From Collybiopsis luxurians FD-317 M1 (taxonomy: Eukaryota > Basidiomycota > Agaricomycetes > Agaricales > Omphalotaceae), in assembly GCA_000827265.1 (NCBI GenBank), contig KN834884.1, forward strand, positions 10,767 through 74,766: a stretch of DNA of 64,000 nt. The letters are read 5' to 3'. Made by a program: the position numbers and the translations under genes. Shown piece by piece: positions 1 through 11,249 of the stretch (its first letter is position 1; every line of letters begins with the position of its first letter). The notes beneath the pieces were generated by a model, which had not been told where the DNA came from, made no database searches, and saw nothing but the letters and a program-made list of their open reading frames with translations.

Positions 1-842
1 GTGTCATAGTATATAGCCATGGAGGAGGCATGGTTGCAGGTGACAAGAGCATGCATGAAAATATCGGTAAAGATATCTATTTCGTTAGTGCTGTCACGTA
101 GTTAATGTCAATACCTCCCAGGTAATTACTTCGCCTCGTATGGTCTGATCGCAGTCATCAACAACTATCGCCTTGTTCCGGGGGTTACGTATCCTGGCGG
201 CGGAGAAGACATTCAGATGCTACGAGAATGGATATACCAGAACATCTCGAAATCCGAATATGGAAACGGAAATCCTGAGAAGGTTGTCCTGATTGGCCAA
301 AGCGCAGGCGGTCTGCACATTGCGACCAACATTTACGCTGCTGGAGATCCATCTAGGACTGGTCAGAATGCACTTTCACCTCCTGTGGCAGGCATCGTGT
401 ACATATCCACTCCCTTCTCATTCGACAAAACACCCAGCTCGAGATTTCCAGTCTTGAAGGGGTACTATGGGACTGATGACATGGCGGAGGCTCGTACTAA
501 GACGCCCGTGGCATTGGTGGAGAAATTATCGGGAGATTCTCCTATACTGGATCCGAAGATTCTACCGACGTTGATAGTGGCAACACAGTACGAGCCGTGC
601 GTTACCGCTCTCACTACTTCGATTGGGGAATACTAAACACATTGACATCTAGGGAAGAAATTCGGTATCCGATCTTCCAGTTCGCGGAGCAATATCGGTA
701 TAAGAGCGCGCGGGGTATTTTGCCTGAGTTGACAGTCATTGCCGGGCACAATCATACATCCAATATATGTTCGATTGGGACAGAGGATGATGTGCAGGGT
801 AGCATGTTGAGGGAGTTTGTTGCCAGAGTTTGCTCGAAATAG
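1..842 (+). CDS. Alpha/beta hydrolase fold esterase, 5' end outside window
   Basis: This is a serine hydrolase of the alpha/beta-hydrolase-3 / BD-FAE-like group. Three exons fit one frame: 3-66, 122-596 and 653-842. Intron 67-121 splits a Gly codon (G|GT). Intron 597-652 has donor GTGCGT, a TACTAAAC branch site near 631 and a TAG acceptor. Exon 1 carries the oxyanion-hole motif HGGG, exon 2 the nucleophile elbow GQSAGG, and exon 3 the terminal catalytic-type histidine (GHNHTS). Stop is TAG at 840-842. The start codon and the first strand of the fold lie left of the window. The substrate cannot be told. No lesion is seen. The neighbouring MFS pseudogene is convergent. Confidence 0.82.
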
Positions 843-1198
843 AGTTGGGTATGTGGAATAACATGTTAGCGGAGCAACTAAATGGCATAAAAAACAGTTT
901 CAGAGGGTTTTTTCATAAGTTGCACGGAGTGCGCCACTTGTAGTGGCTACGTGCAATCACGAGAAGTTAATCTCGCATCACCTTTGTGAATTGTGAATAT
1001 TGTGGTTGAATTATAATTCGGTAAAAATCAAACAGCAATTTACTTGAGGAAGTCCATACAGTAAGGAAAGTCATCTAGGTAAGTGTACAATTACTGGCTG
1101 CCAACCTCGACTCTCATGACGGGAAGTTAGCAAATCGAGACTTTGCCTGAATTCTTGGTCCAATTCATTTGAAAATGAATCTGTATCAGTCCACATCA
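843..1198. other. Intergenic, convergent 3' ends
   Basis: This spacer lies between the 3' ends of the hydrolase and the MFS pseudogene. I see no coding pattern, repeat or RNA gene in it. Confidence 0.6.
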
Positions 1199-2352
1199 TC
1201 AGCTGGTAAAAGGGAAAACACCAAGGTGATAAAATCTTTCATATGGTAACAGAGCAGCCGCAATCATCAATCCAGCCAACAACGCCGTTGCCCCAACAGT
1301 CCCCAACTGAGTATACATCTGTCCTGCAAAAAGTGGAAAGCAAGCTCCAAATGAATACCTCATTGCACTGTTCGAAGCCATTGCGCTAGCTGCCACAGGG
1401 CGATAGGCAGCAACGAGATATGTTATAGGAATGGAACCAAAATTCACACCAACCCAGCATAAAGAGGACCAATGACGGGACCTACAAAAGCAGTCAGAAC
1501 AAAGGCCAGCTGTTGGACCATGTTTAGCTTCCAGATATATGAACAACGCAGCCAGAACTGTACCATCGCGCTACAGATACAAACATAAGTGGCTCTGAAT
1601 GAACATTCAGAATTGAACTTACTTTTCGACTTGACGATTCTCAAACAGATCACTAACTGAGCCTCCGGCTACGGTCAAGAAACTTGAGCCATTGAATCCA
1701 CCAAGGAATCGGAAAACTAGGTGCACGACTTGGGAAGTATACGTCTTAGAGGAAACAACTCGGAAAGATCGCATAAGAATCGACCATTCAACTCACCAAT
1801 ATTAGGAGCAAAAGCAACTCCAAATGTGAAAGCGGTGAGGAGGGCAAAGGATGTTTGATAGACAAAGTTCCTCCTGTATACTTCTGATAGCAGGCCCGCC
1901 AGCAAAGGACCTAAGGAAGCATGCGGTTTATGGCTCATGGCATATGTTCATCACGACGACACAGGGGACGAACCGATTCCCAATCCAAGGACAAAAAGAG
2001 AAACAGAGAGGATTGTAACCTCTGTTCCCACATGAAAATCTTGTGAGATTCCAGATTCAGTTACCGATGCCTGTTCCACATCAGTTCAAGTCGAGAATGG
2101 CAACAATCCAGTCATCAAAGCCACGTACCGCCGAGGTCTCACACGTAACGCAAAGAGCAGACATTCCTACAACCCCGACAATGATCCATTTGAAGAATAC
2201 CGGTTTATTTTCGGATGTTCATGAGGCTCCAAATCAACTTCATAGCCATCGACCGACTTTGTAGGCGCAATTTGAGCCGTGGTAGCGACCTGAGGTGCCG
2301 GTGCTACTTCTACTGCTCCGTTGCCGCTGCCCTTAAGCTCTTCGACCGACAT
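1199..2352 (-). pseudogene. MFS transporter (DHA1-like), decayed
   Basis: This is a remnant of a fungal major-facilitator drug/polyamine-type transporter. From the ATG at 2352 there is a charged cytosolic tail ending EPHEHP. Then, in another frame, comes TM1-type sequence (KPVFFKWIIVGVVGMSALC), so a one-base shift lies near 2205-2215. Further exons give VLGLGIG|PLLAGLLSEVY across an intron, the TM3-4 text FALLTAFTFGVAFAPNI, and VFRFLGGFNGSSFLTVAGGS. The TM5-like GPVIGPLYAG is followed directly by TM10-like text (SIPITYLVAAYRP, MRYSFGACFPLF) and TM11-12 text. Roughly 200 residues (TM6-9) are therefore missing by internal deletion. The shift and the deletion make it non-functional unless the assembly is wrong. 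Confidence 0.75.
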
Positions 2353-2672
2353 TGGACACGAGGGTGTTGGTCAAACGTTCGCCTCAGCACTGCCCGGCTC
2401 TGCTGATCTCGATCAATTTGAATTCGCTCACCAAAGATGACTTATAAATAGGTCACAGATTCAAAAGGACCGATTTCAATGAGATTCGGAGCCGAAGATA
2501 AATATTCGGTAATCATGTCCGTGATTGCAGTTCGGGAGAATAGTACATCAGAACAAGATGGAGGATGTTTGACAGGTGCCATATATCGAAAAGCCTGGGT
2601 CAGCTTTGAACAACCATGCATCGCGATCCATTTCCACACAACAGCTCCAACAAATCATGCATATATATCATT
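2353..2672. other. Intergenic upstream of the MFS pseudogene
   Basis: This would hold the old promoter of the MFS gene. Short open frames on both strands overlap and match nothing I recognise. Confidence 0.5.
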
Positions 2673-3078
2673 GATTGAATACAAAAATGAACAGTAATGC
2701 TTTCGTTGGAATGGTGCCGACAACTAAAGGATTTCCAAAGCTGAGACTCTCTTAGCTCAACGTAAGTCGGTGATATGCGATGGAAGTACCCGATGACTAC
2801 GGGAGAAGCTGCAAGCACCATGGAGGTGATCGATAATCACTCAAGAAGCAACATGCCGGTGGAGGTATCTACGGTGCATCGATTGAATACAAAAATGTAC
2901 AGTAATGCTTCCGTTGGAATGGTGCCGACAACTAAAGGATTTCCAAAGCTGAGACTCTCTTAGCTCAACGTAAGTCGGTGATATGCGATGGAAGCACCCG
3001 GTGACTACGGGAGAAGCTGCAAGCATCATGGAGGTGATCGATAATCACGCAAGAAGCAACATGTCGGTGGAGGTATCT
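2673..3078. repeat. Two tandem 208-bp direct repeats
   Basis: The unit starting GATTGAATACAAAAATG at 2673 recurs at 2881, giving a 208-bp period. Copies 2673-2870 and 2881-3078 differ at only a few bases. Both strands stay open through each copy (for example TTGEAAS.MEVIDNH on plus), so the repeat may once have been coding, but I do not recognise a protein. The second copy runs on to a stop at 3189. It abuts the left end of inverted-duplication arm A (3141). Confidence 0.85.
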
Positions 3079-3469
3079 GATGACTACAGTCACTACTCAA
3101 GAAGTTCGGCGGAGATGCTTGATACCTACGAAAGGAGTAACATGTCTAGTGCAGGCCACAATATGGTCCGTCCGTCCGGGAAGTATTAAATCCACCGGAG
3201 CCCAATGACAGGGCGTTCTTGATTGTTACGTGTCACGGGCATACCGCAAACTTCAAAGCCGCGCAAACGAGATTTCCTTCCTTTTATTTACACACGGATT
3301 TGCCTCGAATCCAGTTGAATTAACCATACTTATCAACCCTTCGCAGGCCAGAATAAGTCCAAAATTCCTACTGTGGGCTGTGGCAGCTCTAAACATATTT
3401 TTCACAGCTAGGTATTTACTCGATTTTTTCCTATGATTTCAATCTACATTTAATTATGGTTGACTGAAG

Positions 3470-5159
3470 TTACTTTGGAGCTCCCATTGTATCTGAGCAA
3501 ATTTGAAGCAAGCGTAACCCCAACTTCTCAAAATCCTCAATCTGTTAAGTGGAAGGACATCCGGAGTCATGAGCATAATCAAACAAGGGTTCACACAATC
3601 AGTGCAACTTACCTGGTTAAAGACTTGAGCACTGACTCTGACCCAGTAGCAGTTATTAAGGATGAACAATTGTGCATACACTTTGCCTTCCAATAGCTGA
3701 CTTTCACACTCAAAAAGCTCTTGCGGTGTAACTGTAGCATTTTTAGATGAAGGCAAAGCCACATTCACCTATGGAAATTGGATAGCACCATTGTGCATTT
3801 TCAGAACAGGAGAAACAACGGCAACCAGGCCAAATAAATGCTTTACCATGCAGCCAATAAGCTCCAGTGGGTTTTCCCCTGTTGAGCACATCATTTCTGT
3901 CCCCAGAGTTTGAGCCAAAACACGGCCTCCCTGTACTGCAAGGTTATGACAATAATCCACAATCTGCTGCTCCCCGCCTAATGATTGACGGAATTTAAGA
4001 GCTATTTTACACCAGTCAAAGATACATGCACTTTTCAGTTGTGGTCATCCATGTTCTTGAATTGACTCACCGGGCTTTACCGTCATTGCAGTCAGAGCAT
4101 CCATTGAACCACTCCAGAAAAACTCTGACTGGAAGCGGGAGTACTTTCCATCTGGAATGAGCATGCTGGGTGTAAGATCGTGTTTGATCATTGATTGATT
4201 CCTGTGCATGTTTACTAAGAACTGCGTACATGTAGCAAATGCTCAGGCAATAATCAGTACCTTGGGGCCACATATAACAGCGAGCATCCACGCTTGACAT
4301 AGAGCCATTTACTGCAACTCTAAGATTGTAAAACATCAGCAAGCATCAGCTGTATCAGTGTAACACCTTACAGTGACCCAAAAATCCGGTGAGATTTCAG
4401 ACAAATTGATGTTTGTCTCATGTCCAATTGAGTGTGCTGCATCGACCAGGCTTCTGACTCCTTCAGCTTTACATATACTGACCATCTCCTTCCAAGGCAT
4501 TACAATGCCTGGGGTAGAAACAATTGTGTCAAACAGCGCAAAAGTTGTGCCATTGCAAGACTTTGAGCTTCGGAGGTACTGACGGAACCGCTCCAAAATC
4601 TCTGAGTGTGAAGTGGGAAATGTGAGTGGAAATTCCTCAATAGTCGGATGGTGAGGTAAATGGCGTAAAGCGTGCACAGTCCGAGCAACAATAAAGTATG
4701 TTGTACTGGCTATAGCAATTCATAAGCTGCAGTCAAAAAGATTCAGACTAATACTTTACCCATGATCAACACGTCGCCAGTTTTCCAAGGAAAATTTCGC
4801 AATACGGTGTTAATTCCGTGCGCTACGTTAGGCACAAGCACACAAGATTCTGGCTCCGCTCCCAGAAAATCAGCTAGTTTACTGCAGATCTCAGCTTTCT
4901 CAGTTCTCAGCGAGCCGCGCATAAAGCGATCAGGATTTCCTTCAAGCTCAGAAAACCTCCTAACATATTCATCGCGTACAGCCAGCGGCAGACATCCAAA
5001 TGATCCTGATTCTGCGTCAATAGGTTATATATTCTTAGAGAATGACGTACACCCACCACAGTTCAAGTTAATGTAATCATCATCCAGACAAAATTTGTCA
5101 CGTAAACCGTGGCCAAATGGATTCGAGGGCTCAGTATGTGCGCTCAAAATTGAGGACAT
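3470..5159 (-). CDS. PLP-dependent transferase, isopenicillin-N-epimerase-like (class V)
   Basis: This is a fold-type I PLP enzyme of the class V group that includes isopenicillin-N epimerase-like and hercynylcysteine sulfoxide lyase-like proteins. ATG is at 5159 (MSSILSAHTEPSNPFGHGLR) and TAA at 3470-3472. Intron 5006-5056 joins NLNCG|SFG, matching the family's NHGSFG with His replaced by Cys. The PLP-binding Asp lies in SLVDAAHSIG. The Schiff-base Lys lies in CSKWLYVKRG, reached by splicing FWVT|SCSKW. Later exons give QSEFFWSGSMDALTAM and the C-terminal VNVALP...YWVRVSAQVFNQ|IEDFEKLG. All junctions I checked are canonical and no stop is seen, so it is probably functional. The substrate is unknown: the family includes cysteine-sulfoxide lyases and desulfurases. 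A decayed copy lies in arm B. Confidence 0.82.
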
Positions 5160-6141
5160 GATCAGAGAAGGGTCAAACTGAGCCAGTGTTCAGTATTTAT
5201 ACCGGAGAGGCTGCGGGCTGAATTGAGCTACGTAACTACTTGTATGCAAACGATACCAATTAGCACCTACTAGAGATGTGACAAAGACAGTGACTCAAAC
5301 ACTCCGGTATGTGCGAGAAAGGAAAAAGTTCGTTGGCAACCCCTCGGAATGATCATTTGAAGCTTCATCAAGTAATTTGATTATCACGGACAGGTCAATT
5401 GTTACCGATTATGCCCCCATTCTAGAACAAGTTTCAGAGAGTGATGCAGCTGATGCTTTTTTGCGAGCGTCGAGCAACAAGGAATCATCGGAGATAATCT
5501 CCGAGTACAACTACTTACTATTCAACACGTTATCTGATCATATGAACCCGAGAACTCGAAAGGTGACAGATACTCCAATCTGCCCCATGACTTCAACAAG
5601 TCTTCAATACCAATACCAAACGAATATCAGGATAATCATCATTATGGAGCACTTTGGTAGGAGTACCTTCTATTTAGAGACACTCAATGTCCCTCTAATC
5701 ACCCGGCCAACGTGAGCCTGTAGGTTATTCTCAGCTCGAGACTTATTTGCACTCCGGGCCTGTAATGCCTGCAGTGCTGTACACGTACTCTTTGGATTGA
5801 CTCTGATTAAACTTAAAATTTCTAAGTGTTTTCAGTGAATTTTTCATTATACAAAAATGCAATGATCATGTCTGGTCAACACGATTTTCACGTTGGTAGT
5901 GCTAAGTGAATTACTTGATATAAACCTACATGAAGCAAGCTTCGACTACAGATACCTCAAGTCAAGCACATACAGGTATCTAAAAAGTTCAATTCTGACA
6001 GCTCAGTACTTAGATCACACAACTGTTTCCGAGAAGTTTCTTATCCAGTTTAGCTTGAAAAACCATATAATTAAGAACCGCAGACACAGGTGTTAACAGT
6101 TACAAATTTCCAAAATATCAGGCATCAGCTCGAGCGAAGTT
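5160..6141. other. Spacer between PLP gene and membrane-protein gene
   Basis: This lies upstream of the PLP gene and downstream of the membrane-protein gene, so it probably holds the PLP promoter. Open frames at 5377-5715 and 5893-6096 have no recognisable family. The near-duplicated words GATACCTCAAGTCAAG and GTATCTAAAAAGTTC around 5950-5985 are the only local structure. The whole spacer is absent from arm B. Confidence 0.5.
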
Positions 6142-7748
6142 TCAAACAGCATCATTCTGTTTTGAGACTACAAATGATTTATTACCATCTCTTGAAGCAT
6201 TCCCAATCTCAATGTCATCCAGAGAGAAAGTGTCACTTTGATGATTGCTCCTGGCTTTGTGAGTGGTCACTGCAAGTGTAGCCTCAGACCGACCCCGGGC
6301 TCCTTGATTGCTCCTGAACTTCAGACTTGTCACGGTACTACTGTGGGTTGGGTCTTCAGTTGAGACTCCAAGACCAACGCGAACAATGATCATTGTTGGG
6401 ACAATTCCCTGGTTTCAGGTTAGACTTCAGATACAAACGGCACACTCAAGAGGCTCATACCGCAATTTGGCAAGCCGGGAAGTAGATAAAGTCCTATAAC
6501 CATGATTTGCTGTTAATATAGTTTATCTTGAGAACAATTTTACTAGATCACATACCGCGCTAGTCAATGTTGTACGGTAAAGTATCAATATCAGGAACAT
6601 TGTTAGTCCGGATATTGATCCAGATTCAATGCTTTCATTCAGGGAAAACAATCAGGCTTTAGTACTGGCTCAATGTGCCTTTTGAAAGCTTACATTATTA
6701 TGATTGCCTGATAATATTTCCGTGAGTGGGGTTTACCAAGAAACCGTGAGGCTTGATGACTGTACCACCAAATGCGCGCAGCTTCTCACAAATTGAGTTT
6801 GATGATGAAGAATGGTAAAAAGTAATACATACCAATAAGGGCAGTGACAATGATATTGGTAGAACAGATGATGGAAAAAGAAACCATTGCCCAAGTAAAA
6901 ATGTCGAAATTTTGTATGGTAGCTCCAGGGTTACTTATACTCTGGCCCCAAACAGAAAGTGAAGCAAACGCTGTCAGAATGTGAGAAGAGTGCTCTCAGT
7001 CGGCTAACAATTCTTGCAAAACTGCTTACCAATTTCAGCTATCAAGAGAATAATGGGACCAATCACAATGTACTTTTTGTAACCCCAGACAACATAGAGT
7101 CGAAAAACCTGATTTCTTTCAGAAGAAGACCAAAAAAGTAGAAACGTGAAAACACCTACCAAGACAGCATCCGCTATGAATCTTTAATATCGCTATTAGT
7201 ATCATTTCTCATACATCCGGATGCAGTGCAAATTACACCATGGTAACAAATAGACTTTCTCTGACAAGATTACTCCAGATCCAAAATTGCTCAAAATAAT
7301 TTGTTGGGCCTTCAAGTGTACCACCATGCAGGATAAATGCAGCAAATCCACGAGCAAAATCTGTGATTATGAGGCCAGTCGCAAGCACATACATCACAAT
7401 AGCGGATACAAAGAGTGTCTGGTTCGGTGTTGTTGTTGTTGACTTTGCCTTGCGTCGGAGTATGTAGATGCAGTGCCAGAAGAGGACGGTATACATGCCT
7501 GACTGGGAATCGGCAACTGTGCAAGATTCCAAATTTTTATTTATGTTTGTTTGACATACCATAGAACAATGTTTCCATCTAGCAAGGCCCCACTTTTTCA
7601 GCCAGAAACTTCCAGAAAACGAAGCGGCTCTGACACTTACCCATAGTCCCACAAATCTGACCTAGCAAGTTTTCATGTCAGTGAATAGAGCACGGAGCCA
7701 AGCAACAGAATGTAGTCCTACCGTTGAAAGAGGGAAGTTCTCACTCAT
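6142..7748 (-). CDS. Agaricomycete multi-pass membrane protein (GPCR-like family), copy A
   Basis: This is a multi-exon integral membrane protein of a family expanded in Agaricomycetes. The exact Pfam is not certain: it may be near DUF6533/DUF6534. ATG is at 7748 (MSENFPLST), followed by short exons. Membrane segments include MYTVLFWHCIYIL, AIVMYVLATGLIITDFA, KYIVIGPIILLIAEI and an AMVSF...NIIVTALI helix. The C-terminal exon MIIVRVGLGVSTEDP continues as a polar tail to a stop at 6142. Introns end in CAG or AAG and the frames join. The 5' region offers alternative splicing, because GTAAGT follows ACTATGG near 7640. It looks intact. Paralogues are copy B (52460) and copy C (37020). The family is often called GPCR-like, but no ligand or G-protein coupling is shown. 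Confidence 0.68.
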
Positions 7749-8103
7749 GACTGCTACTGAACTGGGGTAGTTTACGTCTGCCCAATCCACTTTAAATAAT
7801 ACCTTGAGGCTATATAATGAGTATTAATTTCGTTCAGTCACAAGTCACAGAGATTCATTATTTCAATTCGGGCATTACACTTGGCATTCCTAAAATATAA
7901 GTGCCGTCGCCAGGCACATTTAACTTCGTATTCAAAATCTATCAACAGTCTTATCGATCAAGATAAGTTGTCTGTTGTGATCAGCCTCAACTATCATAAA
8001 CCACAGGCTCCTCGTGAGTCCGAGATCCAACATCATAGAACAAACATTCAGACAATGAACTTGTTGATAAATTTAATACTCTTAAACACAAGGTGATGTT
8101 ATA
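7749..8103. other. Upstream region of membrane-protein copy A
   Basis: This stretch of arm A is matched by 52117-52459 in arm B and is the probable promoter region of copy A. Translated open frames such as the one at 7881-8096 also exist in arm B, but only because the DNA is duplicated. Confidence 0.5.
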
Positions 8104-8428
8104 CACGGGATGCAAGGAGCATAACTGGACTTATGACTGAACTCAATTCAATCGGGCTCTTTTGCGTAAATAGCAAATTCACTGAACGCACCGACTTGGT
8201 GGGCTCCTGGTAAGTCAACGACAGACATTTTGAGCTATTGCAAAAACCTTTTTGATGCTATAGAGAGCTTTTAACTGTCACCTACTTAAAATAATCAACG
8301 TGATTAGGAAATCAAGCAGATACTGGATATCAACGCAAAGAAAAGAAAAGTAATCGAGTTCAAAGATCATGTTCATAGAGTACTGTCGGAGTACTGCTGG
8401 AGTACTGCCAAGGCTTTTGCGTCCCGTG
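8104..8428. mobile_element. 325-bp TIR element, only in arm A
   Basis: The element begins CACGGGATGCAA and ends TTTTGCGTCCCGTG, so the ends form a 12-13 bp imperfect inverted repeat. It lies inside arm A between GGTGATGTTATA and GTGTATCCATC. Arm B (52085-52105) has the same flanks joined without it. No coding capacity is seen. It is a non-autonomous DNA element or MITE. The exact target duplication is unclear because the site is TA-rich. Confidence 0.7.
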
Positions 8429-8573
8429 TTAGTGTATCCATCATAGTTGCTTGACAGATAGATGGGGTAGATGGTTAGACATGCAGTAAATGGCGGAGAG
8501 CGCGGATGCATACTCTGTTCGCGCGCAATCCCCATTCATCACTAGTGCGAGTTCGCCGAAACCTCTGCGTCAA

Positions 8574-8575
8574 TA
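8574..8575. other. Empty TA target site of the arm B MITE
   Basis: Arm A reads TCAATACATTGCGTC here. Arm B holds a 339-bp MITE at this TA, with the TA duplicated on both sides (51610-51611 and 51951-51952). This is an unoccupied pre-integration site. Confidence 0.85.
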
Positions 8576-8904
8576 CATTGCGTCAATACAACCGATGGAG
8601 ATTTGTATGATCTTGCTCCATGATCAAGACTAATTTTGATCTCTACTATCCTTACGCTGTAAGGAATCTTGTGAATTCGAGTTAAAAGTAGAATACTGAA
8701 TGTTGAGGCCTTTGTTTATTGTTTCTATAGAGTTTCCGATTGATCCTATTGTTCATTAATTAAATCATCCCGGGCTCTCATTGACTTCCCGTAGGCAATA
8801 ATTGCCAAAGAACGTAAAATTAATCGTTCGGAATGCTCGGAAAATGGCCCGGATGCCCTCAAAAGACTGAAATTTGAAATTCAGGGTCCGTTGTAGGCTT
8901 TTGG

Positions 8905-8934
8905 TTTACAAAGGGGTCCCGACCCCTTTGTAAA
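8905..8934. repeat. Perfect 14-bp inverted repeat (hairpin)
   Basis: TTTACAAAGGGGTC and its exact reverse complement are separated by CC. No gene is adjacent. It could be the tip of a decayed element or a cruciform-forming site. Nothing marks it as a terminator of a known transcript. Confidence 0.6.
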
Positions 8935-9135
8935 TGGGATCAACGAAATCAGGTGAGCATGACGCCTCACCTCAGCTTTGGCGGGAACGATAAATCGAAT
9001 AACTATATGCTGAAACTTCCGCCGATCACTTTCTCTCGAAACACATGGTACCGATCAAGGGATCCCTGACTGATTAATCCGGTGGATCAGCAGATGACTA
9101 TACTAGACGCAGCGGGAGAAGAGCTTCTGGACTTA

Positions 9136-9472
9136 CAATGCTTTGGGTAATTCTGTGCCCCCTTAGAATTCTCGCATCTGTTTATTTGTATTTATTAATA
9201 GACCGGGACCAGGCCCTTTTACTATACAAAACATATCAGACAGGTTGATTTCGGACGAGTTTCGGCCAAACTGACTCTTCTCGTGAACGTTTCTTCAGGG
9301 GTTTCCCAGTTGACGAGACACCGAAACTGTCGGTCTTCTTCCGAGACTATCCCGACGTTTGTTGAGGATTTCGTGAGTTTTGTATACAAACGGGGCCGGG
9401 CCTGGTCCATTAGTAAATACAAATAAACAGATGCGAGAATTCTGAGGGGGCACAGAATTACGCAAAGCACTG
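9136..9472. mobile_element. Tc1/mariner-type MITE, family M1 (337 bp)
   Basis: It is flanked by TA (9134-9135 and 9473-9474). The termini CAATGCTTTGGGTAATTCTG and (inverted) CAGTGCTTTGCGTAATTCTG begin an inverted repeat of about 60 bp that includes CTCGCATCTGTTTATTTG. The interior has no transposase. It is the same family as 51612-51950, with the interior in the opposite orientation. A 26-bp direct word (GCAGCGGGAGAAGAGCTTCT...) occurs just outside at about 9109 and again at about 9528, perhaps part of an older repeat that hosted the insertion. Confidence 0.88.
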
Positions 9473-9474
9473 TA

Positions 9475-11249
9475 GCTCGGACATCTGTAGTGAATTTTTC
9501 GAAATTTGATCCCTGATAAGACAAGCGCAGCGGGAGAAGAGCTTCTGGACTTGCATATGAAATTGCCAAATTTGATTGCTGTGATCAGCTATTTTGGATC
9601 GGGCTCAAACATTTTGTTTATGCAAAGCTAATAGTCAAGGTGAGTCTAGTCCACGGTGTCCCTCCCCTCCTCGCACCTCGCTGAAGCCATTTCCCCAACT
9701 GGGAATCATAGGTCTGCCTACCTACGATCAATTAGCGAGATGCTCAGACGTTGTACATAGGTCCGCTCTGGGCCCACCTGTTCTCTTCTCTGTCAAATTT
9801 ATTACTCAAGCTGTACTCCTCTCTACTCGTTTGAGAGTAAACGCCGTCAACCGGTCCCACGTCTCAGCTCGAGCATTATAGGCCGTATTGTAGTAATATT
9901 TTTCCTCTGTCTTTTCTTTTGCTCTTCGTACCAGGCATGCTCAGAAAACCATATAGAAAAATCTTACTTGTATTCATTTCTTTCTTCTTATTTTGCTTTT
10001 CGTACTAGCGTACTATCATCGTCGGAATCCGGACATGCGTAATGTGTTTTCCGAGATGTGATCTCTGGTGAGAAAACGCATAGGTTTTTACATTCGAGAA
10101 ATCTGCCGGAATCAGTAGACCACGATTATTATTGATACAATAAGGAAAACGGGAAAGCTTCTCATTGGGGCTCAGCTAGCAAGGTGGTTGAGGAGCAACT
10201 AAACTCGTAAAGTGGGCTACCGCTCTTTGCGGATTGCATATACGAGTCCGGAAGGGGAAGAGACTCCAGCAAGCAGTTTGGAATCTACACCGTAAAAGTA
10301 GTAATTTGGAACCCGGACGCTCTGATATACTGCATTGAACGTTTGCTCATTTGTTCAATCCAGGCTTGTCTGCAAGAACCTCAACGCTGCAAGAACCTCA
10401 ACGGTGGGAATGGAAAACCTGCACCATCAGAAGACCAATCCGAGGATGATGTTGACCTAACAAGCTTCTCTTCGTCCTCGGCTACTACCTGTGCTGCCCG
10501 CGAAAGTCGAGCTGAAGCCGAGAAATTCAAGAAGTGATTTCCTTTTTCCCGACTATCTCTTCACCGCTACTGCTTTTTATCTACTGCTCTGGACTGGTTG
10601 CTGCCCCGCTCGGGCTGCACGAGGAGTCTAGTCCCTCGGAGGAACTACGAGACTGATGTGATATCCCAACAATTTACCCACAGGCTTAAGGCACTAGTGC
10701 CAATCACCGAATTGGGACATTTATTATAGGACCGATTGGCGCTCACACGGGCACAAGCTATGACATGGGCTTGTGAGGACCCAGTAGCTTATGACGGCCT
10801 GTGATCATGAGGTTCGAGATCCTCGTGAGGGTTCGTACGCGCCAAATTGCTCGTAACTGTCACAACTGAGGTATTTCTTACAGGGTATCCCAAGCTCCTC
10901 AGAGCTTGTGATTCAACATGAGGCGACGAGACGCAAAACGAGGAACGCGCAAATGTACAGTACATTATTCAATTAATATTTTACCACACGCAGTAAATTA
11001 CACCAATTGAAGCAATGATTTGTACATTCCACACTAACAATCATATGCGATACAATACAAGCTGTAGTGCACGATGCTTACGACAATGATGAAAGCAAGG
11101 AAAGATACATATCAGTACAAGCGAGAAAGGGATGTAAGGTTACAGAATGCACAAGCAGAGAGTGTAATAATGACGAAAGCGAGTAGACCTGTAGCGAGAA
11201 ATAAGCGAGAAAAACATGAGCGTTGGTTGACCTGCGAGTGATTTGCCAT
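9475..11249. other. Gene-free stretch
   Basis: Open frames at 9594-9881 and 10343-10537 are compositionally unremarkable and match no family I know. CT-rich runs occur near 9640-9700 and 9900-10010. I see no RNA gene or clear repeat boundary. Confidence 0.45.

Larger units (their letters stand above)
3141..8757 (+). repeat. Inverted duplication, arm A (5.6 kb)
   Basis: The reverse complement of 51428-55618 matches this segment in blocks, with clearly high identity. The left edge is at CATGTCTAGTGCAGG (3141) and the right edge at CCTATTGTTCATT (8757). It holds an intact-looking PLP enzyme (3470-5159) and a membrane-protein gene (6142-7748). Relative to arm B it keeps 4809-6693, carries an extra 325-bp TIR element (8104-8428), and lacks two MITEs. 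CpG sites are better preserved here than in arm B. Confidence 0.9.

Noticed and set aside
2983..3189. Possible small gene in the 208-bp repeat
   Set aside because: Both strands are open through both units and no recognisable motif is present, so a repeat is the safer call.
9109..9552. 26-bp direct repeats as the target duplication of MITE 9136-9472
   Set aside because: The MITE is flanked by TA exactly as in the proven filled/empty pair. The 26-bp words lie outside at unequal distances and are probably part of an older repeat.
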